Assembly (NCBI RefSeq): GCF_014306155.1
Contig: NZ_JACRWH010000016.1
Coordinates: forward strand, 1 to 40,848
Length of the DNA: 40,848 bases
Source of the DNA: Holdemanella hominis
GTDB taxonomy: Bacteria; Bacillota_I; Bacilli_A; Erysipelotrichales; Erysipelotrichaceae
Reading direction: 5' to 3'
The notes beneath the pieces are model-generated. The model saw only the letters and a list, made by a program, of their open reading frames with translations. It searched no databases and was not told the DNA's origin. Shown in pieces: positions 8,959-17,017 of this stretch. The translations under genes and the position numbers were made by a program. The first letter of the stretch is position 1, and each line of letters starts with the position of its first letter.

Positions 8959-8988
8959 ATTTTATCACATACATTTAATAACAGGCAA
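8959..8988 (-). promoter_or_regulatory. Promoter of the HAD-cdaA-cdaR-glmM run
   Basis: The minus strand reads TTGCCT (8988-8983), an 18-nt spacer, then an extended -10 TG-A-TAAAAT (8967-8959), 32 nt before the HAD ATG. The -35 lies inside the end of the gamma-glutamyltransferase gene. Confidence 0.5.
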
Positions 8989-10549
8989 TATTACTATCCG
9001 TCCTTGATTCACATCCTGCAACATAGACACCATTTTCTAATCGAATAATGACTTGTCCACGTCCAAACATTGCTAATTCGGACTCTATTTCAATTTCATG
9101 ACCACGTTTCTTTAATTCAGTAATTATATTCTCATCAAAGCCTGGCTCAACAATAAATTTCATATTCTCTATCCACTGAAATCGTTTGGCATCTAAAGCC
9201 ATCTGTGGATTTAAATGAAAATCAATCATGTTTGTGACAACTTGCATATGTCCCTGTGGCTGCATATAACCGCCCATTACACCAAAAGGCCCAACAGGTT
9301 TATCATCTTTTGTCAAAAAACCAGGAATAATTGTATGATACGTCTTTTTATGAGGCATCAAGTAATTTACATGAGATGGATCTAAACTAAAATCATATCC
9401 ACGATTTTGTAAGGAAACTCCATCTACGACAATGCCACTACCAAATCCCATATAGTTTGATTGAATATATGAAACCATATTGCCATCTTTATCTGCTGTG
9501 CACAAATAGACTGTACCGGAGCCATGCGGCTTATCTACCCTTGGTGGCAAAGCCAAATGACCAATTTGACTTGCTCTTTGTTTACCATAATCAACACTTA
9601 TCAAATCATCCACTGGCATATTCATACATTTAGGATCTGTAACATATTCTTTGGCATCCGCAAAAGCCATTTTTAAAGCTTCCATCTGCGTATGAATACA
9701 ATCCACATCTCTTTCTTTAAATTGAAAATTATTTAAAACATTCAAAGCCATTAAAGCCACAATGCCCTGTCCATTAGGAGGTAATTCCCACACTTGATAG
9801 CCATGATAAGCTACATGAATTGGATTGACCCATTCAACCTTGTGATCTTCTAAATCTTGTTTTCGTAAGAATCCACCAAATCTTTTAGATTCTTCATCAA
9901 TTCGATCTGCCAATTCTCCATAATACAAAGAATCTGTATTTGTATCAGCAATCTTTTCTAGTGCATCCGCAAGTTTTGGCATGCAAATCATCTGTCCTGG
10001 TTCAGGTGTTTTTCCATCAAAAGTAAAAGTATCATACCAGCTCTTAAACTCCTCACTATTTGGAATCGCATTTAATGCTTTTTTCCACATACGAGCAATC
10101 TCTGCACTGACTGGATATCCATTTCTTGCATAATCAATGGCAGGTTCTAATAACTTTTTAAACGGCAAAGAACCAAATCTTTCACTTAAAGCTTTCCAAC
10201 CCTTTACTGCACCAGGCACCGTAACTGGAATCCATCCTCGTTTTGGAATTTCATCCACTTTATCTGCCGAAATCGCATATGGAGAATGACCTGAACTGTT
10301 CATGCCATACATCTTATTTTTCATCCACACAATCGCAAATCCATCGGATCCAAGTCCATTTGAACATGGTTCTACAACCGTCAAACAAGCTGCCGTCGCA
10401 ATGGCCGCATCTACGGCATTTCCACCCTGCATAAGCATTCTTAAACCAGCTTGTGTAGCTAAATTATTTCCTGTGCAGACAACTCCGTTTCGTGCAATCA
10501 CATTCGTTCTTTTGGATGCGAATGGATTATCATAATAGTTAATTTCCAT
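8975..10549 (-). CDS. Gamma-glutamyltransferase family protein (YwrD-like)
   Basis: An Ntn-hydrolase expected to self-cleave before the catalytic threonine, T355 of the longer reading (T346 from ATG 10549), in HGSGTVYLCTADKDGNMVSY. This matches the TTHYSVVDKDGN region of E. coli Ggt. The large-subunit motif NGLGSDGFAIVW and the later GGYMQPQGH motif are also present. No signal peptide is seen, so it is probably cytoplasmic like YwrD and unlike secreted Ggt. The start at 10549 (524 residues) has GGTGAT upstream; a TTG at 10576 is possible but weaker. The role is probably gamma-glutamyl peptide or glutathione-conjugate hydrolysis, by family only. Confidence 0.92.
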   Translation of the reverse strand: MEINYYDNPFASKRTNVIARNGVVCTGNNLATQAGLRMLMQGGNAVDAAIATAACLTVVEPCSNGLGSDGFAIVWMKNKMYGMNSSGHSPYAISADKVDEIPKRGWIPVTVPGAVKGWKALSERFGSLPFKKLLEPAIDYARNGYPVSAEIARMWKKALNAIPNSEEFKSWYDTFTFDGKTPEPGQMICMPKLADALEKIADTNTDSLYYGELADRIDEESKRFGGFLRKQDLEDHKVEWVNPIHVAYHGYQVWELPPNGQGIVALMALNVLNNFQFKERDVDCIHTQMEALKMAFADAKEYVTDPKCMNMPVDDLISVDYGKQRASQIGHLALPPRVDKPHGSGTVYLCTADKDGNMVSYIQSNYMGFGSGIVVDGVSLQNRGYDFSLDPSHVNYLMPHKKTYHTIIPGFLTKDDKPVGPFGVMGGYMQPQGHMQVVTNMIDFHLNPQMALDAKRFQWIENMKFIVEPGFDENIITELKKRGHEIEIESELAMFGRGQVIIRLENGVYVAGCESRTDSNIACY

Positions 10550-10567
10550 ATCTTCATCACCGAGACA

Positions 10568-10573
10568 ATTATA
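10568..10573 (-). promoter_or_regulatory. -10 box for the gamma-glutamyltransferase gene
   Basis: A perfect TATAAT on the minus strand lies 18 nt before the chosen ATG and directly after the upstream terminator. The -35 match at 17 nt is poor, so this is only a candidate. Confidence 0.35.
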
Positions 10574-10581
10574 CAAAAATT

Positions 10582-10604
10582 AGAGCAGACATTCCATCTG
10601 CTCT
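10582..10604 (-). terminator. Hairpin terminator upstream of the gamma-glutamyltransferase
   Basis: AGAGCAGA, 7-nt loop, TCTGCTCT, then AATTTTTG on the minus strand. It separates the gene from anything transcribed through 10605-11054. Confidence 0.65.
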
Positions 10605-11054
10605 GATTTATTTATTCACTTTTTTTAAACCGGATAACTTTTCTACCTTATCCAATTTTTTATCATCCGCATTATGATTTTATTCTATTCATTTTCCTTA
10701 AGCATTTTCTCAAGTATGACCATATATGAGTATCTTTAAGTTCCATGATCTAGATTGGATGATATCCTTAACATTCCAAGTACTCTATCCTTTTTGTGAT
10801 TATTCACTCAATAAAACCCTTTATCTAAATCCTATTTCCTTTTCTTGTTAAGTTCCACTGAATGTTTTTTCTAGAATTCCTCTAGCTTAACCTTTGGAGC
10901 CTTCTCTCCATAGCTTCAACTTTTTATAGTTAAAACTTTCCGTTTCAACCCTATGTTATTGTCATCTTCTCACCGCTCTCTTTTTGTCTCAAGAGAAGTT
11001 TTCTCTGCTCTTACTTCTCTTTGCACTTTCATTATAACCAACAAAATCAAAAAG
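10605..11054. other. 450-bp stretch without an intact gene; possible decayed coding DNA
   Basis: No open frame here has a start, a ribosome site and recognisable content. One minus-strand frame runs open for about 20 codons before a stop near 10611 (a lysine-rich tail ending GLKKVNK) and shows several in-frame stops upstream. That would fit a decayed gene, but composition alone could give it. I see no RNase P, tmRNA, SRP or riboswitch signatures and no inverted repeats. Confidence 0.3.
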
Positions 11055-11082
11055 AAAAGACAAGTGGTAAAACTCGCCTTTT
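11055..11082. terminator. Terminator after the LytTR regulator
   Basis: On the minus strand AAAAGGCGAG, loop TTTTACCA, CTTGTCTTTT: ten pairs including two G-U, followed by TTTTCTTTTTG overlapping the stem end. It sits 16 nt past the regulator's stop. Confidence 0.75.
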
Positions 11083-11097
11083 TACTGGTAAAATCGG

Positions 11098-11760
11098 TTA
11101 TTTCATCGATATCTTTCGTTTTTTTCCTCTCGAAACAGGAATCAGAACCTTGTTTATAAGCTCAACTTCATCTTTATACCAAACCACAATATATTTAGAA
11201 TTCACAATATAGGATACGTGTACTCGTAAAAAACCGAACTCTTTAAACACTTCTTCAAGTGCATTCATACTATCACGCTTATGAAAAACGCCTTTTTTTG
11301 TATAGAAATACACCATCTTTTCATTCTTTTCCAAATAGTAGATATCTTCATACGAAAGATTCATACGAACTCCATCATAATTAAATTCATATACATGACT
11401 TTGAATACATTGCGAACGAATCATTTGATCATAAGCTGAAATGTCATCTGCGATATTTTCTTTTGAAATATAGAACACACGACTTCTTTCATCATCGCCA
11501 CGCGTCTTAATTGGATTTTCACACACATAAATCACAATCGCATTTGGATTATCATGTACAAATACACTTTCAATACGATTCGTCTTAAACATTTCATCAA
11601 ACACAAATAATTGATACTCTTCTTTCTTCATCCGTTTTGCCAGATCACTCGCCTTTAAGTAATGACGAAAACACCAATCCTCATGCATAAACAATTTAGA
11701 TAATTGAAAAACGATGTCCTTAGTTTCTTTTTCATATTCTAATATGGCTACTTTTATCAT
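11098..11760 (-). CDS. Orphan LytTR-type response regulator
   Basis: 220 residues. The C-terminal LytTR DNA-binding domain (about 125-218) carries YEDIYYLEKNEKMVYFYT and FLRVHVSYIVNSKYI. The N-terminal 110 residues resemble a receiver but look degenerate: D55 in FVFDEMF is present, yet the usual acidic pair is reduced to E8/E10 and the S/T and lysine positions are not obvious, so it may be a pseudo-receiver. No kinase gene is adjacent. ATG at 11760 lies 7 nt after a near-consensus promoter and lacks a Shine-Dalgarno. Targets are unknown; LytTR proteins often control virulence, bacteriocin or wall genes. Confidence 0.85.
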   Translation of the reverse strand: MIKVAILEYEKETKDIVFQLSKLFMHEDWCFRHYLKASDLAKRMKKEEYQLFVFDEMFKTNRIESVFVHDNPNAIVIYVCENPIKTRGDDERSRVFYISKENIADDISAYDQMIRSQCIQSHVYEFNYDGVRMNLSYEDIYYLEKNEKMVYFYTKKGVFHKRDSMNALEEVFKEFGFLRVHVSYIVNSKYIVVWYKDEVELINKVLIPVSRGKKRKISMK

Positions 11761-11767
11761 ACTTATA

Positions 11768-11796
11768 ATTATAAAGAGTGAACGCATTTTTATCAA
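11768..11796 (-). promoter_or_regulatory. Strong promoter of the LytTR regulator, giving a leaderless mRNA
   Basis: The minus strand reads TTGATA (11796-11791), 17-nt spacer, TATAAT (11773-11768). The ATG is at 11760, so initiation about 7 nt past the -10 places the 5' end at or next to the start codon. Confidence 0.75.
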
Positions 11797-11816
11797 ATGT
11801 AAACCATTTCAAAATA

Positions 11817-12578
11817 TTATTCTTTAAAGTCACGAATTAAAATCAAATCCTTAACAATTTCTTTTGCGCTAATTGATAAAATGATTTCTCCCTTTTCTTT
11901 AGTCGCACCCTTTGGATCTCCACCAATCCCAATTGGTTTTTGCTGCTCAGTTACCCAATCCGATGCAAGCCAAGACAAATGTGCTTTCATAGCTGTATTT
12001 TTAGGAATACCCTTTTCACTTGTTTCTAACTTAACTAAACTTTCATCAATTGCCATGACCATGGAAGTTTCCATTTCTCCACCATGAAAATCAAAAGTAT
12101 TCCCTTTAGAAATTGTTGCCTTTACAACTGGATGATCAAAGGCTCCTGAGTTTAATACAAATGGATACACTTTAAAATCGCTTCTTACTTCTCTAGAAAT
12201 CAAATTTGCGACCGGTGCATTTCCACCATGACATACAAGAAAAGCCAATTTTTTAAAGCCATGATGAGCTAGACTTTCACATAAGTCATACAACATATGA
12301 TAGTAAGTCATAGGTTTAAATGTAATAGAGCCACAAAACTCTTTATGTTCCGTACTCAATCCAACTGGAATGACTGGAAACAACAATAAATGTATGTCCT
12401 CATCCTTTAACTCTTTTTCAATATAGTCACACATGGCTGTGGCAATGAGTGTATCCGTACCAAGTGGTGCTTGATTTCCATGTTGTTCTAATGCACCTAA
12501 TGGAATCAAAACAATTGTGTTTTCTCGATCGACTTGTTCCATTTCTAAACGTGTTAATTCTTGATACTTACAAATCAT
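11817..12578 (-). CDS. Creatininase-family amidohydrolase (ArfB/MftE-like) in an FMN operon
   Basis: 253 residues with all creatininase-fold metal ligands visible: E31 and H33 (GALEQHG), D42 (LGTDTLIA), H117 (VCHGGNAP) and E168 (FHGGEMET). The family includes creatininase, the peptide-trimming MftE and the archaeal formamide hydrolase ArfB of riboflavin/F420 synthesis. It follows ribU with an 11-nt overlap behind one FMN riboswitch, so a flavin-related amide substrate is a reasonable inference, not a demonstrated one. ATG at 12578 has GAGG nine bases upstream; the ATG at 12593 has no ribosome site. Confidence 0.9.
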   Translation of the reverse strand: MICKYQELTRLEMEQVDRENTIVLIPLGALEQHGNQAPLGTDTLIATAMCDYIEKELKDEDIHLLLFPVIPVGLSTEHKEFCGSITFKPMTYYHMLYDLCESLAHHGFKKLAFLVCHGGNAPVANLISREVRSDFKVYPFVLNSGAFDHPVVKATISKGNTFDFHGGEMETSMVMAIDESLVKLETSEKGIPKNTAMKAHLSWLASDWVTEQQKPIGIGGDPKGATKEKGEIILSISAKEIVKDLILIRDFKE

Positions 12579-13197
12579 ACTTATTTGCCTCATAAATAAA
12601 CTTAAAACTTGGACGAATGGCAGACAATCTTTCCATCAAGAAATATCCAATGATATAGTTAGCTGAGATTTTGATCAAGTTAAATGGAATTGTCGCAAAT
12701 GCAATAAATGAAATTAAATCTTTAATACTTGGATTTACAGAACCTACCATTTGCACAACAGAATCTAACGGCATTCCCATAGCTTTGGCATATAGTGGCA
12801 AAGTAATACATGCATTACAGAAACATGCGAATACAGTACGAATTAGAATTCCAACAATTAAAGAGACAATAACAGCTTTTCTTGTCTTATTCATCTTCTT
12901 GTACACAAACCATGTTGGTAAAATAAATAGAGCAATTCCTAAAAGATTTGCGAGTTCACCCACATAAGCTGTATTTGTTCCTACAGTCACTACTTTTACA
13001 ATCAATTTAATAACTTCAACTAAAGTGGCAGATACAGGTCCTAGACTAAATAGGGCAATAATACTTGGTACATCACTAAAATCAATCTTGTAGAATGGTG
13101 GCATCATTGGTAAAGAAAATTCCAGTGACATCAGTGCCCCGGCAAGACCTGCAAGCATCGCCGTTAATACAATTGTTTGAACATTCCATTTTTTCAT
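12568..13197 (-). CDS. ribU: Riboflavin ECF transporter substrate-binding protein RibU
   Basis: S component of an energy-coupling-factor transporter, importing riboflavin with the shared EcfA/A'/T module encoded elsewhere. 209 residues, about six hydrophobic segments. The RibU/FmnP signature region FYKIDFSDVPSIIALFSLGP and a following VKVVT segment are present. ATG at 13197 follows a perfect AGGAGG site; the longer in-frame extension runs into the riboswitch expression platform and was rejected. Control by an FMN riboswitch supports the assignment. Confidence 0.95.
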   Translation of the reverse strand: MKKWNVQTIVLTAMLAGLAGALMSLEFSLPMMPPFYKIDFSDVPSIIALFSLGPVSATLVEVIKLIVKVVTVGTNTAYVGELANLLGIALFILPTWFVYKKMNKTRKAVIVSLIVGILIRTVFACFCNACITLPLYAKAMGMPLDSVVQMVGSVNPSIKDLISFIAFATIPFNLIKISANYIIGYFLMERLSAIRPSFKFIYEANKYDL

Positions 13198-13241
13198 CTT
13201 TTTACCTCCTTTTGATTCGGATAAGCTCTTCCAAAAGGAAA

Positions 13242-13266
13242 ACCCCAAGAAAAATCTTCTCGGGGT
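13242..13266 (-). terminator. Expression-platform terminator of the FMN riboswitch
   Basis: On the minus strand ACCCCGAGAA, short loop, TTCTTGGGGT, then TTTTCCTTTT. Its CCCCGA strand can instead pair with CTTCGGGG at the aptamer's 5' edge, the classic ribD-type antitermination switch: FMN binding favours the terminator. Confidence 0.85.
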
Positions 13267-13293
13267 CTAAAAAATACAAAAAATACTTTTGTG

Positions 13294-13402
13294 TCTTCTA
13301 CCATCCAGACTATACTGTCGGTCTTGGAATTACACCAAGTCAGCCACTTGCGTGGGTCGCGGACTTTTACCGCCGGTAGGGAATTGCACCCTGCCCCGAA
13401 GA
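13294..13402 (-). promoter_or_regulatory. FMN riboswitch (RFN element)
   Basis: Conserved RFN blocks in order on the minus strand: CTTCGGGGCAGGGTG, CCCTACCGGCGGTAA, AGTCCGCGACC, TGGTGTAATTCCA, CCGACAGT and AGTCTGGATGG-AGAAG. These are the diagnostic sequences of the FMN aptamer. It lies between the promoter and ribU. Confidence 0.97.
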
Positions 13403-13427
13403 ACTCATTGAATCTATGTTCGCAAAT

Positions 13428-13456
13428 AAAATAACACACTTATTTTCATTATGCAA
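13428..13456 (-). promoter_or_regulatory. Promoter of the FMN-riboswitch operon
   Basis: TTGCAT (13456-13451), 17-nt spacer, TATTTT (13433-13428) on the minus strand, about 25 nt before the aptamer starts. The -10 is imperfect. Confidence 0.5.
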
Positions 13457-13484
13457 TTAATTTGTTTATTTTTTCACAATGTGA

Positions 13485-15458
13485 CTATTTTTCACCTTTC
13501 ATCTCAAATAAGATATCTCTTAACTGCGCTGCTCTTTCGAAATCTAAAGTACGAGCTGCCTCTTTCATTTCCTGCTCTAATTCTTTGATCATCTTTTCCT
13601 TTTGTTTTGCCGGCAACTTTTTCTTCTTCAAATACTTAGCTGCCATTTCCTTAGTTTCCTTAGAACGAACTACATCGTGGATTGGTTTGATGATTGTCTT
13701 AGGAACAATACCATGTTTTTCATTGTATTCCATCTGAATCGATCTACGTCTTGCGGTTTCATCTATGGCTTCTTGCATACTTTCCGTAATTTTGTCGGCA
13801 TACATAATAACTTTACCTTTGGCATTACGTGCCGCACGACCAATAATCTGAATCAATGATCGTCTTGATCTTAAGAAACCTTCTTTATCCGCATCTAATA
13901 TCGCAATCAAGCTGACTTCCGGAATATCCAAGCCTTCCCTTAATAAGTTGATACCTACAAGTACATCGTATTTTCCTTGGCGTAAATCATGAATGATCTC
14001 CGTACGTTCAATCGTTGTAACTTCATGGTGTAGCCACGCTACTTTTAAATCCATATTCTTTAAATAGGAAGTTAAATCTTCAGCCATACGAACCGTTAGC
14101 GTCGTAATCAGAGTTCTTTCATGTTTTTCAAGGCGCTCCTTGATTTCATCTACTAAGTCATCAATTTGACCTTCAATAGGACGTACTTCGACTTCCGGGT
14201 CTAAAAGACCTGTTGGACGAATGATTTGTTCAACAATTTCCCCATGCGTTTGATCCAGTTCATAATCTCCAGGTGTTGCAGATACAAAGATGGCATTTTT
14301 AATCAACCCCTCAAATTCATTAAAACGCAAAGGTCGATTATCTAAAGCACTTGGAAGTCTAAAGCCATAATCCACCAATATTTGTTTTCTTGCGCGGTCT
14401 CCATTATACATGCCACGAATTTGTGGTAAAGAAACATGACTTTCATCTACCACAAGCAAGAAATCATCTGGAAAATAATCAAATAGTGTATACGGTTTTT
14501 CGCCTGGTTTTCTGCCATCAATATGCCTTGAATAGTTTTCAATACCTGGACATACGCCAAATTCCCTTAATGCTTCTATATCATAACGACACCTTTGTTC
14601 CAAACGCTCTTTTTCTAATGGTTTATCCTGCTCATCAAAATAAGCCAATCTTTCATCCAATTCTTCTTGAATTGTGTCTGCTGCATGATTGATGATATCC
14701 ATACTTGTCGCATAGCCATTGGCCGGATAAATAATATACAGCTGATAAGATTGATTGACATGTCCTGTTACTGGATCGACTTCACAAATTCTTTCCACTT
14801 CATCATCAAACATTTCAATACGAATTAAATAACGATCTGTATGACCTGGTGTGATTTCAATGACATCCCCACGTACTCTAAAAGTCCCTCTTAATGGATC
14901 TGTATCATTACGCTTATATTGTTGATGTACTAACGCTAGCATCAATTCATTTCTTTCAATGATCTGTCCGCTTCTTAAAGTAAAGATCATATGACGATAT
15001 TGTTCTGGATTACTAGCACCATAAATAGAGGCAACACTAGCTACAATAATCGTATCTCTTCTTTCTAAAACACTATTTACAGCTGCCATTCTAAGCATAT
15101 CCAATTCTTCATTGGTCTTTGTGTTTTTATCAATATATGTATCTGTTTTTGGCAAATAGGCTTCTGGCTGGTAATAATCAAAATAAGAGACGAAATATTC
15201 CACACGATTATGTGGAAAAAATTCTTTAAATTCGGAATACAACTGTCCCGCCAAAGTTTTATTATGTGCAAACACCAAGGTTGGTCGATTCACTTGGGCA
15301 ATCACATTCGAAATTGTAAATGTTTTTCCAGTTCCTGTAGCTCCCAACAGTACTTGAAATTTTTTATCTTCTTTTAAACCAGAAACCAATTCCCTAATAG
15401 CTTCTGGCTGATCTCCACTCGGTTTATATTCAGATATTAATTCAAACTGATTTTTCAT
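13485..15458 (-). CDS. uvrB: Excinuclease ABC subunit B
   Basis: Nucleotide-excision-repair helicase-like subunit that verifies lesions delivered by UvrA and recruits UvrC. 657 residues, full length. Walker A is GATGTGKT (39-46). The beta-hairpin region VEYFVSYFDYYQPEAY is present, as are helicase motifs including VVDESH and QIIGRAARN, and a C-terminal UVR coiled coil (about 615-655) for UvrC contact. ATG at 15458 follows AAGGATG. uvrA is not in the window. A perfect TATAAT lies 21 nt upstream. Confidence 0.98.
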   Translation of the reverse strand: MKNQFELISEYKPSGDQPEAIRELVSGLKEDKKFQVLLGATGTGKTFTISNVIAQVNRPTLVFAHNKTLAGQLYSEFKEFFPHNRVEYFVSYFDYYQPEAYLPKTDTYIDKNTKTNEELDMLRMAAVNSVLERRDTIIVASVASIYGASNPEQYRHMIFTLRSGQIIERNELMLALVHQQYKRNDTDPLRGTFRVRGDVIEITPGHTDRYLIRIEMFDDEVERICEVDPVTGHVNQSYQLYIIYPANGYATSMDIINHAADTIQEELDERLAYFDEQDKPLEKERLEQRCRYDIEALREFGVCPGIENYSRHIDGRKPGEKPYTLFDYFPDDFLLVVDESHVSLPQIRGMYNGDRARKQILVDYGFRLPSALDNRPLRFNEFEGLIKNAIFVSATPGDYELDQTHGEIVEQIIRPTGLLDPEVEVRPIEGQIDDLVDEIKERLEKHERTLITTLTVRMAEDLTSYLKNMDLKVAWLHHEVTTIERTEIIHDLRQGKYDVLVGINLLREGLDIPEVSLIAILDADKEGFLRSRRSLIQIIGRAARNAKGKVIMYADKITESMQEAIDETARRRSIQMEYNEKHGIVPKTIIKPIHDVVRSKETKEMAAKYLKKKKLPAKQKEKMIKELEQEMKEAARTLDFERAAQLRDILFEMKGEK

Positions 15459-15479
15459 ACGTTCACATCCTTCTTCTCC

Positions 15480-15485
15480 ATTATA
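15480..15485 (-). promoter_or_regulatory. -10 box for uvrB
   Basis: TATAAT on the minus strand between the S41 gene's terminator and uvrB. The -35 region is weak. No LexA-type box is obvious. Confidence 0.4.
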
Positions 15486-15489
15486 TACA

Positions 15490-15513
15490 AAAAGTAGGTT
15501 TATACCTACTTTT
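15490..15513 (-). terminator. Terminator after the S41 protease gene
   Basis: AAAAGTAGGT, 4-nt loop, ACCTACTTTT with a T tract; the protease's TAG stop lies within the stem. Confidence 0.85.
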
Positions 15514-16921
15514 GTGCCTCTTCTATCGCTTTTTGTCTTTGCGTATCATCACTTGGTGTTCCATTCATCTTCAACAATACTTTTTCCATCAAAAGATCCC
15601 ACGTCTTTTTATCACAATCTCCCGTTACTTCTAAACGATTGTCCTGTTGAAAACTTGCCAAAGCTTGAGAGCTGGTATTTGAAAAATATGTATCTGTTCG
15701 ATCCACATCATATCCTAAATACTTCAGATATACTTGTAAAGCTTGGGCATTATCATCCACGCTGTCTTTTTTGATGACATCCTTTTTCTTGACTTTATAA
15801 TAGGACGTTGTCTTCACTTCTCCAAGTTTTACTTCAATATCTGGTTTAAAACCCTTCTTGTTGATACTTGTACCTTTTGGCGTATACCAACGTGCCACTG
15901 TATACTTAAAACTTGTTCCATCTGAGAATGGTACTGTAACTTGTTCGGTACCTTTACCGTAAGATGTTGTTCCTACCGTAATCACTGTATCCCCTAAATT
16001 ATCTTTTAAAGCACCAATCAAAACTTCGGCTGCACTTGCCGTATTTTCATTTTGTAGAACAATAATTTTACCCATTTTTACTTGATTGAATTCATCTTTT
16101 GCCATTTCTTTAGTAAACTTGCCATCTTTATCTTTTTCCTTAAAGACAACTGACTTTTTGGGAATCAAAGAACTTGAAATTTCCAATGCCGCATTTAAAT
16201 AGCCGCCACCATTATTACGTAAATCTAAGACCAACTTTTTGATCCCCGCTTCTTGTAGGCGAGACATTGCCTTTGAGAAATCTTTGCCACTATTTTCTGA
16301 GAAACTCGTTAGAATAATTTCTCCATAACCTTCGTATACGTTACATACGACCGTTGAATCAAAAGTACCTGGAATCAAATTTGTCGTATATTCTTTTCCA
16401 TCACGAAGATATTTTGTTTTAACATTCTGCCCTTCATGCGCCTTAATATATTTAATGATTGTGTCTGAATCATTTTCACTACATTTTAAATCATCTAATG
16501 AAATGATTTCATCTTGGGGTTTTAAGCCTTTCTTATCCGCTGTTGAATTGATGTATACGTTGGATACGACGAAGTTTTTACTTTCATTTAAATAAAAAGA
16601 GATCCCTAATCCTACATTACTTCCTTCAAGACTGCTTGAAAAGGCTCTGGCTTGTTCTAAGTCAAAATAGTTTGTATGAACATCTTGATCTAGAGTTGTC
16701 ATTCCATCAATAGCTTGTTCCATAAGTTTGGAATCCAAATTTTTGATTTTATTCGAATAATACCAATCTGAATTCAAAATTGAATAAATGGTATCAAATT
16801 TTTCTTGTTCTTTACTATTTCCTGTCGTTTTTTTATTTAAAATAGCTGGTACACTTATGCCTGCGCCAAAACATGCAATGCATAGTAGTGTAATCAATAT
16901 TGTTTGACTTTTTTTTCTCAT
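15506..16921 (-). CDS. S41 C-terminal processing peptidase with peptidoglycan-binding domain
   Basis: CtpA-type serine protease, 471 residues, exported by an N-terminal hydrophobic segment (about 8-28) and probably membrane anchored. A PDZ domain (about 95-180) precedes the protease domain with S296 (NENTASAAEV) and K323 (SYGKGTEQ) as the Ser/Lys dyad. A C-terminal peptidoglycan-binding-1 domain (about 390-455) should hold it at the wall. It lies just downstream of the ftsEX-pcsB module, though a terminator separates them. CtpA enzymes are known to tune wall hydrolases elsewhere, so processing of the PcsB-like hydrolase is a plausible inference. Confidence 0.93.
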   Translation of the reverse strand: MRKKSQTILITLLCIACFGAGISVPAILNKKTTGNSKEQEKFDTIYSILNSDWYYSNKIKNLDSKLMEQAIDGMTTLDQDVHTNYFDLEQARAFSSSLEGSNVGLGISFYLNESKNFVVSNVYINSTADKKGLKPQDEIISLDDLKCSENDSDTIIKYIKAHEGQNVKTKYLRDGKEYTTNLIPGTFDSTVVCNVYEGYGEIILTSFSENSGKDFSKAMSRLQEAGIKKLVLDLRNNGGGYLNAALEISSSLIPKKSVVFKEKDKDGKFTKEMAKDEFNQVKMGKIIVLQNENTASAAEVLIGALKDNLGDTVITVGTTSYGKGTEQVTVPFSDGTSFKYTVARWYTPKGTSINKKGFKPDIEVKLGEVKTTSYYKVKKKDVIKKDSVDDNAQALQVYLKYLGYDVDRTDTYFSNTSSQALASFQQDNRLEVTGDCDKKTWDLLMEKVLLKMNGTPSDDTQRQKAIEEAQK

Positions 16922-16946
16922 AAGCTCATCCTATTCTAAAACAAAA

Positions 16947-16967
16947 TGGGACGAATCATTCGCCCCA
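16947..16967 (-). terminator. Terminator after the ftsEX module
   Basis: On the minus strand TGGGGCGAA, TGA loop, TTCGTCCCA (one G-U pair), then TTTTGTTTT. It lies 51 nt past the last ftsX stop. Confidence 0.8.
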
Positions 16968-17017
16968 ATAATTCCATATAGAAAGTATACGAAACAATCC
17001 TTTATTCTGCAATGTTT

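Noticed and set aside
10953..11212. Two plus-strand open frames of 68 and 63 residues next to the LytTR gene
   Set aside because: No ribosome site, low-complexity content, and they cross the terminator and the end of the LytTR gene on the other strand.
13194..13439. 81-residue minus-strand open frame
   Set aside because: It is the FMN riboswitch aptamer and terminator read as protein.
13602..14692. Plus-strand open frames opposite uvrB (85-100 residues)
   Set aside because: Antisense shadows of a strongly conserved gene; no start signals.
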